From positions 1,488,001-1,552,000 of the forward strand of contig CP025321.1 of NCBI GenBank assembly GCA_004014935.1: DNA of 64,000 bases. The letters are read 5' to 3'. Each line of letters begins with the position of its first letter. The first letter of the stretch is position 1. Source of the DNA: Saccharomycopsis malanga. Its lineage: Eukaryota > Ascomycota > Saccharomycetes > Ascoideales > Saccharomycopsidaceae. Of this stretch, positions 34,814 through 44,769 are shown piece after piece. A program made the position numbers and the translations under genes. The notes below the pieces were generated by a model, which saw only the letters and a program-made list of their open reading frames with translations, was not told where the DNA came from and made no database searches.

Positions 34814-37579
34814 ATGGAATATCGCAGTATAAACAGTGCTCTCAGTTCGAATGAATTGGTCTCCAGATCTGAGGAGAAGCACCCCCAGCAAGATGGAGGG
34901 ACGTCCAAGTCGTTATTGGATCAGATACTACATAATAGCGGAAAGAAAGCCACACCATATAGGCAAAAGACGCCGCCTGTGTACCGCAATATAGGGCTTT
35001 CGAGCGCTGTGCAAAGTCCGGTGGGACTGCAGCTCAGTTTGGAGAGCCATCTGGACAGTGTACGGTCTCCATATCAAAGCAGAGTGTCGTTTGATACAGT
35101 GAACATTGATGTGTCTCCTAGTGAAGGCGTTGACCCCGAGGAGTATCCTGACTATTACGGGCTTGACAGCAACAGTGCGTTTCTGTCGTTTGGCCGCGCG
35201 AAGGTCGCGGACTTGTACGAGAAGCCTCGGACACTTTCCCGAGCAGAGTTGGCCAAGATGTCTGACGCCGAATATCGCAAGTATCTCAAGGACCAGAGGA
35301 AGCAGCATGAGAGCACGCGGGCCATGCATAACCAGGTATGCTGCTACATCAAGATGCATAAGGATTTTAATTTGATATATCACAACTATCATTGGCGTAA
35401 TCTGAACAAGAAGCAAGCTGGCAGCCAATTACTTCCTGTATTTCCCCGGCGGGTTGTTTTGGTGTACATATCTGGCAGAAAACACACGTGGGTGGCTCTT
35501 GATTGGGCCATTAAAAAGCTATTGGCCAATGGAGATCATTTAGTTGTAGTTGCTTCTGTTTTTCCAGAGCTTGTTAACAAAATCAATGTTCATGGCAACG
35601 ATGCCAGCAGCACCTCTGCAGACCATCATATGTATGGAAGTGAATTGCTGCCTGCGGCACAAGGCAGAACAAACCGGTTTCAAACCGACTACGACTTTAG
35701 CGGGTCGCGGTCACGATCTGCTGCCAGGTCCAGATCGCGCTCAAACCTTCGTAGCACGTCCTCTAGTGACTTTTCAGCAAGATTCAAGCCGCACGACGAC
35801 AGCCACGCCAAAAATAAAGATATCGACGTCATCCACAAGGTGAAAAACATCATGAAATATATTATGAGCATTGCAGGGCCCAACTTAATCATTAAAATCA
35901 CCATTGATTTGTCAATCGGAGGCACAAAAGACGTCCTCAAAGATTCCTATGTATTGTACACGCCGTCGCTTGTAGTATGTTCGGCCAAACCGCGTGAGAA
36001 TTCTGCCCCCATGCGTAGTTGGAAAAGCTCTCGTTTGACCGACAGAGTAGTCAAGAACTTTACCATACCTGTAATTGTTGTTCCAGCGTTGAATATGGGC
36101 AAATTTGAAAAATATTTGTTTGATAACTTGTCTGAACAAATGTTTCCTGTTGCTCGTAATACTTCTTCTGTTATTAATATGAACAATTCTAATGAACTTG
36201 CTAAACCTCAAACCCTGACAGCACCTCCTTCTTTGAACAATTTGGCCCAAACTTCCAATAATGATAAAACTTCTATATCAAATAATGACAAAACTTCTTT
36301 ATCAAATAATGACAAAACTTCTTTATCAAATAATGACAAAAGTTGTCCATCTTCAAACAATAATTCACCCACATCCATTATTGTCAGCAATGCAAATGAT
36401 CCAATTCAAGAATCTAGTAGCTTGACAGATAGTTTAACTCAAGGCTCAGGTACTCCTATGAACCAATCTTCTGACGCCGAGTCGGAAATTAGCATTGATT
36501 CCGAGGCTTCTGAGTCTGAAGACAGTAGTGATTCGGAATTAAGCGATTCGGAGATGGACGAGCCTCCAGCGGTTTCAACTGTCCTGCCAACAACTGCTAA
36601 TGAAAACAACGTTGACATTAGAAGACAGGCGTCTAAAAAACGGACTTCTAGACCAAAACTTTTACGGTTGAAAACCCTTATAGGGGAGATGAACTATGAA
36701 ACTGCGCCTGACTTGTCAACTAAGGAAAAGATCAAAAACTTTGTGATGAAACAAGAAAAGAAATTGGATGAGAATTTGAAGAAAATTCCTATTGAGCTTG
36801 AACCGTCCAGCACGACTGATTTAACTGACGTATCCGCTGCTCCTCAATGGGACCCCAATTATTTCAAGAACCAGTTGGAGCTTATTTCTGCTGGATCGCT
36901 TTTCATCACCAGAAAGTTGAAAAGTCTAGACTTTTCTGACGATGTCGAAGGCGCAGAGTTGGTCAGAAGCATCACCGGTGATCCTAATCTCTTGCAACCA
37001 AAGAAATTCAAGTCCATGTTGCTAGATGACGACACCAGTTCTAATAATACACGCAAAACGTCTAATCGTAGAATACCTGCTGCGGAAATCAACGCAAAGA
37101 CTAAGAATCAAGGCTACTATCCTAAAAAATCGTCGTCATTACGATTCGATACCCCTAAACCACCGTCCAAAACCGGCACCAGCGAGAGACAAACCAGACC
37201 AAAGTTGGAGACCACCATTTCCGCTCCAGATATCATACTTACACGCCATAACGTGAGCCCTACAGAACCGCCTCCTGGTCAAAGAACCCGCAACAACAGC
37301 TCTGGAAGCATCCGCCATCGGCTTTCCCCTACAAAATCCAACACTCTGGAAAAGTCTATCAAGGGATTCTTGGGCTTGCTGAGCGTCTTCAGCTCAGACG
37401 ACAGCGATAACGACCGCAGCAGATCGCAAAGCAGAAACCCTAGTCGTAACGGCAGTAGAGCCAACAGTCCAGAGGGAGGCAGCAGACGTGGTTTGTTTGG
37501 ATTGAAAAAGAATAAAAGCCGTAGCTCCAGTGTGGAAGGAAAGCCCAAAAAGAAATCCTTTTTGAAAAAGTGGACTTGA
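34814..37579 (+). CDS. universal stress protein (Usp) domain protein
   Basis: 921 residues. The Usp/HUP-type nucleotide-binding domain covers about residues 210-430. It begins RRVVLVYISGRKHTWVALDW AIKKLL, continues DHLVVVASVFPEL and ends DSYVLYTPSLVVCSAK and FTIPVIVVPALN. A Ser/Arg-rich insertion (SGSRSRSAARSRSRS, about 295-320) splits the domain. Upstream is a region with YRKYLKDQRKQHE. Downstream is a long disordered tail with four NNDKTSxS repeats, an acidic SDAESEISIDSEASESEDSS patch, a conserved-looking KLLRLKTLIGEMNYE block and a basic C-terminus. Fungal proteins of this build are large cytosolic Usp proteins of unclear function. The start is the first Met after an in-frame stop; no intron is needed. 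Confidence 0.82.
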   Translation: MEYRSINSALSSNELVSRSEEKHPQQDGGTSKSLLDQILHNSGKKATPYRQKTPPVYRNIGLSSAVQSPVGLQLSLESHLDSVRSPYQSRVSFDTVNIDVSPSEGVDPEEYPDYYGLDSNSAFLSFGRAKVADLYEKPRTLSRAELAKMSDAEYRKYLKDQRKQHESTRAMHNQVCCYIKMHKDFNLIYHNYHWRNLNKKQAGSQLLPVFPRRVVLVYISGRKHTWVALDWAIKKLLANGDHLVVVASVFPELVNKINVHGNDASSTSADHHMYGSELLPAAQGRTNRFQTDYDFSGSRSRSAARSRSRSNLRSTSSSDFSARFKPHDDSHAKNKDIDVIHKVKNIMKYIMSIAGPNLIIKITIDLSIGGTKDVLKDSYVLYTPSLVVCSAKPRENSAPMRSWKSSRLTDRVVKNFTIPVIVVPALNMGKFEKYLFDNLSEQMFPVARNTSSVINMNNSNELAKPQTLTAPPSLNNLAQTSNNDKTSISNNDKTSLSNNDKTSLSNNDKSCPSSNNNSPTSIIVSNANDPIQESSSLTDSLTQGSGTPMNQSSDAESEISIDSEASESEDSSDSELSDSEMDEPPAVSTVLPTTANENNVDIRRQASKKRTSRPKLLRLKTLIGEMNYETAPDLSTKEKIKNFVMKQEKKLDENLKKIPIELEPSSTTDLTDVSAAPQWDPNYFKNQLELISAGSLFITRKLKSLDFSDDVEGAELVRSITGDPNLLQPKKFKSMLLDDDTSSNNTRKTSNRRIPAAEINAKTKNQGYYPKKSSSLRFDTPKPPSKTGTSERQTRPKLETTISAPDIILTRHNVSPTEPPPGQRTRNNSSGSIRHRLSPTKSNTLEKSIKGFLGLLSVFSSDDSDNDRSRSQSRNPSRNGSRANSPEGGSRRGLFGLKKNKSRSSSVEGKPKKKSFLKKWT

Positions 37580-38499
37580 TGGCCGTTTATACCAATTTAT
37601 TTAATATTTAGATATTCGTTGTTTAGCTTGAATTACATGTACGAATTTACGATTTATGATTTTTGGTAAAAGTAAATGGTGTATTTTTTCAACTTACGGT
37701 AGAGTTGTCCCTACAGTGATGGGATTCCTACGCCATCTGCTATAGTTGGTTTTCGTCAGTGTGGTATGAATAATTAGGCTGAGCTCTTGTGGTTTGGAGA
37801 AGATAACGATATATAAGATTATGATTGGATTATGATTGGATTATGATTGGATTATGATTAGATTATGATTAGATTATGATTAGATTATGGTTAGATTATG
37901 GTTAGATTATGATTAGATTATGATTATGACTAAATTATAATTATATTATGACTAGATTATGATTATGACTAGATTATGATTGGATTATGATTAGATTATG
38001 ATTATATTATGATTAGATTATGATTAGATTATGATTAGATTATGATTAGATTATGATTAGATTATGATTTGATTATGATTCGATTATGATTATATTATGA
38101 TTAGATTATGATCAAAAGGACATCATTGAGTCTTACCAAGTCCTTTAAACATGGCGCGTATATACAAAACTGATATGTACTGGGCTCAAAATATAAGATA
38201 TCAATATATAAAAGTGCATTGTACATTTTTGTGGGGTATTTTTTGGCATTATACAAGTAATATTCATTTGTAATCAAATTGCTTTAATTTCTACATCTTC
38301 CAATCCATTTGTAATCAAACAAACTTCAATTCCTACATCTTACAACCACAGGAATAAACAAAAACTGGCCATTCTGTTTCTAAACTTTTAACAGAAATAC
38401 AACCCATGCAATTTTGAAGATTTTATATAAAAAGAGCGAGTTTCAAAGGAAACGTAGCGATTAAAAAACTAACAATGGCACGAAAATAAATACACCACT
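37580..38499. other. intergenic region with repeat-expanded SINE
   Basis: Lies between two convergent genes (3' ends of both). Apart from the SINE-derived minisatellite block at 37770-38212, only AT-rich DNA is seen. Confidence 0.5.
37770..38212 (+). repeat. SINE copy with internal minisatellite expansion
   Basis: A diverged head (GGCTGAGCTCTTGTGGTTTG then GAGAAGATAACG) is followed by about 25 copies of the 12-mer GATTATGATTAG and its variants (37806-38112). The normal SINE 3' half comes next: GATTATGATCAAAAGGACAT, TACCAAGTCCTTTAAACATG, GCGCGTATATACAAAACTGA and the ACTGGGCTCAAAATATAAGA tail. Other copies have only one or two AGATTATGATCA units at this place, so the array grew from within the element. 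Confidence 0.7.
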
Positions 38500-38778
38500 T
38501 TATTTCTTTGATCTGGCTTCCAAAATACGGACATGTTCTTCCAAAGAACCAATGGTCTTTTCCAAGGCCAAAACATCGCCAACAATGGCCTTGTTGGCGG
38601 CTCTGTATTCCTCAATCAAGTAATAGTAGGAGCCAAATCCGGTTATGGAGACACCAAGCAAAAACCCGAGAAATCCGCCCCGGAAAGCACCAACCTTACG
38701 AGGAGGCTTGGCCACTACGGGCTCGGCAACGGTGGCATAAGTACGTCTTATGGAGGAACGTAGTATGTGGGAAAACAT
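38500..38778 (-). CDS. small mitochondrial inner-membrane protein
   Basis: 92 residues. The basic N-terminus MFSHILRSSIRRTYATVAEP looks like a cleavable mitochondrial presequence. One Gly-rich membrane helix follows (FRGGFLGFLLGVSITGFGSY). Next come YYLIEEYRAANKAI and a C-terminal coiled coil (ALEKTIGSLEEHVRILEARS). Proteins of this layout are common in yeasts and of uncertain function; some are assembly factors or small respiratory-complex-associated proteins. I cannot name the orthologue. The promoter is in the 430-bp region shared with SKI8, which is transcribed the other way. Confidence 0.75.
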   Translation of the reverse strand: MFSHILRSSIRRTYATVAEPVVAKPPRKVGAFRGGFLGFLLGVSITGFGSYYYLIEEYRAANKAIVGDVLALEKTIGSLEEHVRILEARSKK

Positions 38779-39205
38779 TAGGGATTGTTAAATCGAACGT
38801 ATGAAAAGTGGCTAATAAGACAGATAGTATGAATTAACACTAGTAGAAAACCACAAAAGATCTATTTATTTGATTGTCCAATAACCCACCAGCAATTGAA
38901 CGCTTCTTTGCTGCTAATTGGTTGTTGTAATACACGTCTTTGGCATCATAATGTGGCAATCAAAGTTGATATCTCCTCCTCTTCCTCCCTTCCTCCACAC
39001 ATTGGCCAGAACCGGTGCTTCCTCAGATCACATGAGTGAGTGAGGTGTGACACATGCATACGGTTGCATAAACGAACGTGTCTATTTTCCATGCCATATG
39101 ATACGCACATATGGCTGCATATTGCAACTGCAAAAAGGTGTTAAACGAAGAAGGAGGAGCGAGTTTAGCCATGTTTACAACTGCAACTAGCTTGAGCAAT
39201 TGATA
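38779..39205. promoter_or_regulatory. divergent promoter, mitochondrial protein and SKI8
   Basis: A richer-than-average intergenic region with CTCCTCCTCTTCCTCCCTTC at about 38973 and TCACATGAGTGAGTGAGGTG at about 39027. CATATG words flank 39100. No site can be assigned. Confidence 0.35.
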
Positions 39206-40463
39206 ATGGTAAGTTGAAGTGAGGTGGTTTCAAGTGGGAGAGCGTTGGACTGACAAGCAGGGCAAACAATATATTACAACGGCGACTGCGGGGCAGGTCC
39301 ATAAGTCGGATATATATGCAGTAGCAATAACCAAGCCCTATACCATTACAGTATCAGGCGATGGGTATATGAAGCTTTGGAGCAACGGGATTCTCGAGAC
39401 GGAAAGCCCGAAGCAGAAGATGCGGGAGGTGTTCGTCCATTCTCTGGGGTTGCACCATGTGACTGTGTTTGAAGATGTGGTGGAGACAGTGAGAGTGTGT
39501 ATTGTAGCAGTAACGACTTTTGGGGGCAAAGTATTGTTCTACGAGCTTTGCGGCGACGGCGAGTTGAAAATGCTTGGTTTGGAGCTCCAGGCGAAGACCA
39601 CGGCCGCCAGCAAGGACACAGCGACCCATAAAGGGAATCCAGATTACGCTGTGTATTGGGCTATAGAGTTTTTGAAAGACCCTTTGCACAAGGACCATAA
39701 GTTTATAGCGACGCAGACCAACGGGTTTACGAAAATACACGGCTTTTCTGTAGAAATCGACAAGGCTCGGGGCCTGGCACAGTACGGTTTGCAGTACAAT
39801 GGGCTGATTGAGCCCAAAAGCCCTAGTTTTGCCATGTCTCTCGCAGTGTCTCCAGAAAACTTCCTAGTGGCCACTGGCTACTCCAATGGCGACATTGTCA
39901 TCTCGGAAGTGGATAAATGCCGCGCAGTGTTCACCTTCAACAAGCCGGCCATCACCAGCGAGGCCACTGGCGCAACGCTCTCGTCTGCTATCAGAGCCTT
40001 GGCCTTTTCCCCAGACGGCAACATTCTCGCCAGTGCCTACGACTCGGGCAATTACGGCAACATCTCGCTTTACGACACAAAATATGGCGAAATTATCGGC
40101 AATTTAACTACCCCTACACATTCTGCCGCGTCAACAATCGATATAAACGCCCACGAGGGCTGGATCTTCGCAGTGGATTTCAACCAGGATGGCGATTTGC
40201 TTCTTTCTGCAGGATTTGACGGCAAAATCAGAGTCTGGAGCTTGGAAAGCCGCGAAAGAGAAGCTACAATCAATAACTCTGTAAGTGATTATGCTGACGA
40301 CGAAATCGCTAACGAACAGGAAGGCGATTTGATAGGCTTGTTGGATGCTAAGTTTATCCGTAAAGGAATCAGAACTGCTACTGGATCAATGACTAATGAT
40401 GGTATTGTTTGCGTAGGCATGGATAGAGGCGTACGTTGGTTCCGTGAAGCAGGTGGTATTTGA
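39206..40463 (+). CDS. SKI8: Ski8, WD-repeat subunit of the Ski complex, start codon alone in exon 1
   Basis: Best model: exon 1 is only the ATG (39206-39208), a 52-nt intron runs 39209-39260, and exon 2 is 39261-40463, giving 401 residues starting MGKQYITTATAGQVHKSDIY. This aligns with the S. cerevisiae N-terminus as I recall it (MSKVFIATANAGKAHDADIF). The alternative is an unspliced start at 39219 with 13 extra unmatched residues. WD-type strands recur: ITVSGDGYMKLWS, NFLVATGYSNGDI, LAFSPDGNILASAYD and VDFNQDGDLLLSAGFDGKIR followed by VWS. The C-terminus VGMDRGVRWFREAGG is diagnostic. Ski8 bridges Ski2 and Ski3 for cytoplasmic 3'-5' mRNA decay with the exosome and also acts with Spo11 in meiosis. 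Confidence 0.92.
39209..39260 (+). other. putative SKI8 intron, 52 nt
   Basis: Donor GTAAGT directly after the ATG, a branch-like GACTGAC at about 39248, acceptor AAGCAG ending at 39260. The short distance from branch to acceptor matches the other introns here. Confidence 0.72.
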
Positions 40464-40469
40464 GTGTGG

Positions 40470-40850
40470 TATTTGTTAATGATTTGTTTAATATTGATTA
40501 GTGTTGGCTTTGTTAGTTATTAGTGATTTGTCTAATATTGATTAGTGTTGGCTTTTGTTAATTATTAATAATTTGTCTAATATCGATTAATGTTGGTATT
40601 TATTAGTTATTAACAATTTGTCTAATATTGATTAATGTTGGTATTTATTAGTTATTAACAATTTGTCTGATATTGATTAATGTTGGTATTTATTAATTAC
40701 TAATAATTTGTCTGATATTGATTAATATTTATTAGTTATTAACAATTTGTCTGATATTGATTAATGATGATATTTATTAATTATTAATTCTTTTAATATC
40801 ATCTAGTGTTGACATTGTTAATTATTAATACCTTTTCTTAAATTTGTTTG
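40470..40850 (+). repeat. about 57-bp minisatellite behind the SKI8 stop codon
   Basis: About six copies of a unit built on ATTGATTAATGTTGGTATTT, ATTAGTTATTAACAATTTGTC and TGATATTG. It begins within a few bases of the stop codon, so it would be in the 3' UTR. Copies are 80-90 percent alike by eye. Confidence 0.8.
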
Positions 40851-40956
40851 GTCTAACAAATGACTAATGGCTAATAATTATATTACCTACTTTTAGTAAA
40901 TGATTGCATATTGTGATGTCTTCTGTAGATGGCCAACAATTTTTTGGATTATCAAA

Positions 40957-41118
40957 TGAATAATAATAATATCATATATTATATGAGTTTCGTACATACG
41001 CCCCATTTCTAAAGGGACTTGGTATAGCCCAATAATTCCCATCATATTATTCTCACCCGTGTTCCTGTTAGGTCTTTTTCTTCTCCCAGAGCATTGACCA
41101 CTGAGCCATCAGTGGGAA
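40957..41118 (-). repeat. tRNA-derived SINE, internally shortened copy
   Basis: Minus strand: CCCACTGATGGCTCAGTGG (A box TGGCTCAGTGG), TCAATGCTCTGGGAGAAGAA, AGACCTAACAGGAACACGGG (B-box region) and TATACCAAGTCCCTTTAGAA. It ends TATATGATATTATTATTATT. About 162 bp. The middle block with the CTTACTTT motif is missing, as in the 1.5 kb copy. Confidence 0.7.
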
Positions 41119-41717
41119 TGAATATCACGTATTATATAGAAAACTTACAATTTATTCAACAGATGTGCACATTCATACAGGCTCTGCACAGCTCTTCACA
41201 GCCTTTTGCAGTGCCATTTGGATTTATTGCAAATAATGCCAAAATCGCCTGGTTAACCCCTTGCAAATTTTGGGATTTTGGCAAACTTCAAGGCTCGTGC
41301 ATGAGACTTGTGTATGAGACTCATGCATTGGCTATATAACATAAGAGTCCTGAAAAATGCAATATAATATATATTCATAAATAGTTTTAACCATTTTCAA
41401 TTTTAATGGTGATTGTGAGAATATTAGCAATATTTTCTGTGGCTAAACTATTTGATTACGCTTTTAAATGTGAAACAGTATGAATGGTCGTAAATATAGC
41501 TATTCAAAATGCAAAGATCGTAAACGAGAAGAGAGTATAATATAGGGAATGCAAAAAAGAATGAAAAATGCAAAAATATTGCAAGAATATTGCAAGAATA
41601 TTGCAATCATGATAGAATAGAAAAGTGAATTTCCAAAGCCTTTCAAGCAATGCAAAAACAATAACAAAGAATGGAAAAAAGAAGAAAATAAAAGAAAATA
41701 AAAAGCAAATATTAAAG

Positions 41718-42575
41718 TTAAACTTTACCTTCATAAATAGAGCCTGGTCCCATTCCTGGTCCCATTCCTGGACCCATTGGACCCATACCACCCATACCAC
41801 TCATACCACTCATTGCAAACTCTTGTTCTTCAGATCTAGCTGCCAAAATGGCCAAGGTGAACAACGAAAGAGAAGCCAAAAAGGTGAGGGCCACACCGAT
41901 CCAAACCATGACTCTAGCAGATGTTCCGTAATGGGTGGACAAGCTGTAGTAATCGTCAACCATTACTTTCATAAGTTTGGTGCCAGTAACAGTGTTAGTT
42001 TCCTGCCACACCGCAGCCACCAATGAAAGAGAGAATGCCAAGTAGCACACATAGGAAGAATAACGATAGAATTGGCTGCTGCGGTATGGAGGACTCCAAG
42101 CAAAGACACATATGGAGACAAAGGAAAGTAATATGGCAACCACAAGGATCCAAGGAGACATGCAATCATGTCTGAACATATAAGCGGTGTTTTGGAAAAA
42201 GTTGTACAAATCCTTGTCAGGAGCAGAGGTGGAATTGAAATGAGGATTGGATTGAAGAAGACGGTTTTCATTACGGCTACAACTCCAGTCTCCATGAGTA
42301 TTATTGGTGGACACTTTGAGACAAGTGGCAAAGTAGCCCACTCGGACATCAAGCTGGGTTATGGAGTCGGAATGGAAGTATTTGGTGTTATCGCTGCTTT
42401 TGTAGGTGAGTTTAGCAACATAGACGTTTCTTGTCTGAGGAGAAATCGAGCCTCCCACTGTAATACATTCCAATAGAATGTAGAGGAAAAGGAAAAAAAT
42501 CACATAATGACGAGGCCGAATGGAGGAAAATTGAATACTCTCCATTCGATAGCTTCTGTTTGGAAAGGGAAACAT
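41718..42575 (-). CDS. FIG1: Fig1-family mating membrane protein
   Basis: 286 residues from MFPFPNRSYRMESIQ. An in-frame Met 36 codons upstream and another 10 codons inside are alternatives. The family is a four-helix membrane protein needed for low-affinity calcium uptake and cell fusion in mating. The first helix is HYVIFFLFLYILLECITVGG. The extracellular Fig1 domain has GYFATCLKVSTNNTHGDWSC, the conserved Cys pair, followed by FQNTAYMFRHDCMSPWILVV. Three more helices follow, with WQETNTVTGTKLMKVMVDDY in the second loop. The tail is a Met/Gly/Pro repeat (MSGMSGMGGMGPMGPGMGPG). Pheromone-induced expression would be expected. No pheromone response element was picked out in the upstream DNA. 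Confidence 0.88.
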   Translation of the reverse strand: MFPFPNRSYRMESIQFSSIRPRHYVIFFLFLYILLECITVGGSISPQTRNVYVAKLTYKSSDNTKYFHSDSITQLDVRVGYFATCLKVSTNNTHGDWSCSRNENRLLQSNPHFNSTSAPDKDLYNFFQNTAYMFRHDCMSPWILVVAILLSFVSICVFAWSPPYRSSQFYRYSSYVCYLAFSLSLVAAVWQETNTVTGTKLMKVMVDDYYSLSTHYGTSARVMVWIGVALTFLASLSLFTLAILAARSEEQEFAMSGMSGMGGMGPMGPGMGPGMGPGSIYEGKV

Positions 42576-44053
42576 TTTAATTGATTTGTTGGTAATATGA
42601 TAGATGGATGGCCAGAAATTTGGCAAATCTCCATCGAGGCTACCCCTACGTATATTTATAATATATTTATATAGCACATCCATAGATCAGACTACTTATT
42701 CCCTACCGGGATCATGTTTTGTTGATGTTTTACAGTCTTTGTTTTGATGTCTCAAATGCTTACTCGGTATGATCTTTAACGGAGTAAACAACCAGCCACC
42801 CCTTTGATTTCATTAGACGGGATGCGACCACGGCAACATCGGCTGTCTAGGAGTCAATATCAAAAGCCATGAGACGAATATATATACAATAAAGTCTGAG
42901 CTATAGTCGATATCAAAAGATATCAAAAGATATGTGACATGTATTTAATGAATTTTTCATTTATACTAGTAATGTCGCGTAGTTTATAATAGAACTGTCT
43001 TATTAATATTGGCGATCAAATGTGCCATCACCTAATTTGTTCACAGCGCTTAGTTAAAATGTACTGAATCTTTGAAAGATTCCATTTGTAAACCACTTTA
43101 TTGTTTAAAGTGGGCTTTATAAAGGTTTTTCTCAAAAACAAAGGTCATGCCAAAAAAAAATCAATAGATATAGTATTATAGTAGATAATGTAATGGAATG
43201 AAACATTTACACTATATCGACTAAACCAGCTTTCATTGGGATATAAAATTCAGTTTCTCTTTATACAAATCCAATTGTTTCCTTCTACTACTCAATCTAA
43301 TCAAGAAATTACAATCTACTGTAGTGATTATTGGCATAGCGTTTAATTTTACAAAATATAACTCAGGCAAGAGTTTTTATTTTCGTAATAAAGCATTACC
43401 CCAGAACTTTCTAGAGACTCAACATTACAGCAATTCTTATATATCTTTATTTCAAGTCAAATCCATACCAGTTTTGTTTATACGCGCTATGTTTAAAGGA
43501 ATCTGCTAAAACCCAGTCCGGAAAACCTAATCATATTGTTATAATCTGCTCATCGTGTTTCCTGAACACCCGATGGGTTGCAAAGTAAGCACTAAACTTT
43601 GGTCTAGGTGAACAATTTTTATATTCCAGCTTGGTATATATTCTTATATTCCAGTTTTGGTACATCATCCTTTAATTCCTACTTTGGCACATGATTCTTA
43701 TATAGCTCAGTTCGTGTTCCAACATGATACACCTGTCAAACTTGGAAAACCCCCATTTAAATCAAACAAAATAGTAATTACAATAAGCATTAATATGATT
43801 ATCTACTAACCAAATCATAAATCACATCATCATATTGCATAACTGCAATAAAAGCTTAAAATTGATAACTACACAAGGTAATTATTAAATGACAAGATAT
43901 AAAGAATTAATCAACCGAAATTAGCTACTACAATACAAAAAGCTCTACACTGATCATTCCACGACCATAATTAGAAAAACAATATTAAATTAAATGAAAA
44001 ATTCGTTATTGTTGTTGTTTGTGTGGTTTATATCAAAGATCAAACAAGCTAGC
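42576..44053. other. gene-free stretch
   Basis: FIG1 upstream DNA, two GATATCAAAA duplications at 42910, and a SINE body copy at 43430-43615. Two short repeats of TTATATTCCAGYTTGGTA lie at 43620-43660. No gene is seen. Confidence 0.5.
43430..43615 (-). repeat. SINE copy, body and tail
   Basis: Minus strand: CACCTAGACCAAAGTTTAGT, GCTTACTTTGCAACCCATCG, then TTTCCTTTAAACATAGCGCG-like sequence and ACTGGTATGGATTTGACTTG into an AT-rich end. The A-box head is absent. Confidence 0.6.
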
Positions 44054-44769
44054 TTAGTTTCTCTTGGCATATCTTCTTTGAGGACCTCTTTGAGCAGAAA
44101 CAGAAACAACAGACAATGGCAATTTCAAGCCCAAAGAGTTGACCAACTCAGCAGTGTCGTTGTCAACATCCAATTGGTCCTTAGTTCTAGACAAGTCCAA
44201 AGCAGAGACTTCTGGAACATATTGATCTTTTCTTTCTCTCTCTTCTTCTTGCAATTTGAAAGAAATACCTCTGACTGGTCCCTTTTGAATTCTCTTCATC
44301 AAATGGGTGGTGTAACCAGCAATCTTGTTTCTCAAACGTTTAGATGGAATGGAAGCAACCTCAGCAGCCAAACGTTTGTTGGTTTGGAAATCCAAAGTCA
44401 ATTTTGGATAATATTTTTCAATCAAAACCTTGGAGGCTCTCTTGACGGTTTTAGTTCTAACACGACCCTGTATTTGTTAGTATATTGTGATTTCAGCATC
44501 TACTGTGTTGAATGTGATACTTGATTGTTGAATATGATAGCTGATTGTTGAATTTTGATATTTGATTGTTGAATCTTTCATTTTCATTTGATAGATGATG
44601 AATCTTATTCATTCAACTATTCATTTCTCATTATTCATTCAAATATTTATTCATTTGTCATTTTTCATTCACTTATCCATTCAACTATTTATTTCCCATT
44701 ATTCCTTATTATTCATGTCTTATCAATATCATCACCAACACCTCTCATTCACAACTATTCACATACCAT
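44054..44769 (-). CDS. RPS17: 40S ribosomal protein S17 (eS17), start codon alone in exon 1
   Basis: Two exons: ATG at 44767-44769 and 44054-44467, giving 138 residues (S. cerevisiae Rps17 has 136). Spliced start: [20 protein letters not shown]. It is nearly invariant after that, for example [55 protein letters not shown] and [13 protein letters not shown]. It ends [12 protein letters not shown]. The placement of an intron directly after the ATG is the same as in S. cerevisiae RPS17A/B. All Leu codons I read are TTG-type, as in a highly expressed gene. Confidence 0.97.
44468..44766 (-). other. RPS17 intron, 299 nt
   Basis: Donor GTATGT right after the ATG, branch TACTAAC, acceptor AAATACAG five bases further on. 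The part nearest the 3' end is repetitive (TTGATTGTTGAAT units on the plus strand, 44517-44580), followed by TTCATTCA-type repeats. Confidence 0.93.

Larger units (their letters stand above)
40464..41717. other. intergenic region, convergent 3' ends of SKI8 and FIG1
   Basis: Contains the SKI8-proximal minisatellite (40470-40850) and a SINE copy (40957-41118). At 41560-41610 there is a small tandem of GCAAGAATATT. No gene is recognised. Confidence 0.5.

Noticed and set aside
43994-44524. 176-codon plus-strand ORF
   Set aside because: It lies antisense to the certain RPS17 exon and is its mirror frame.
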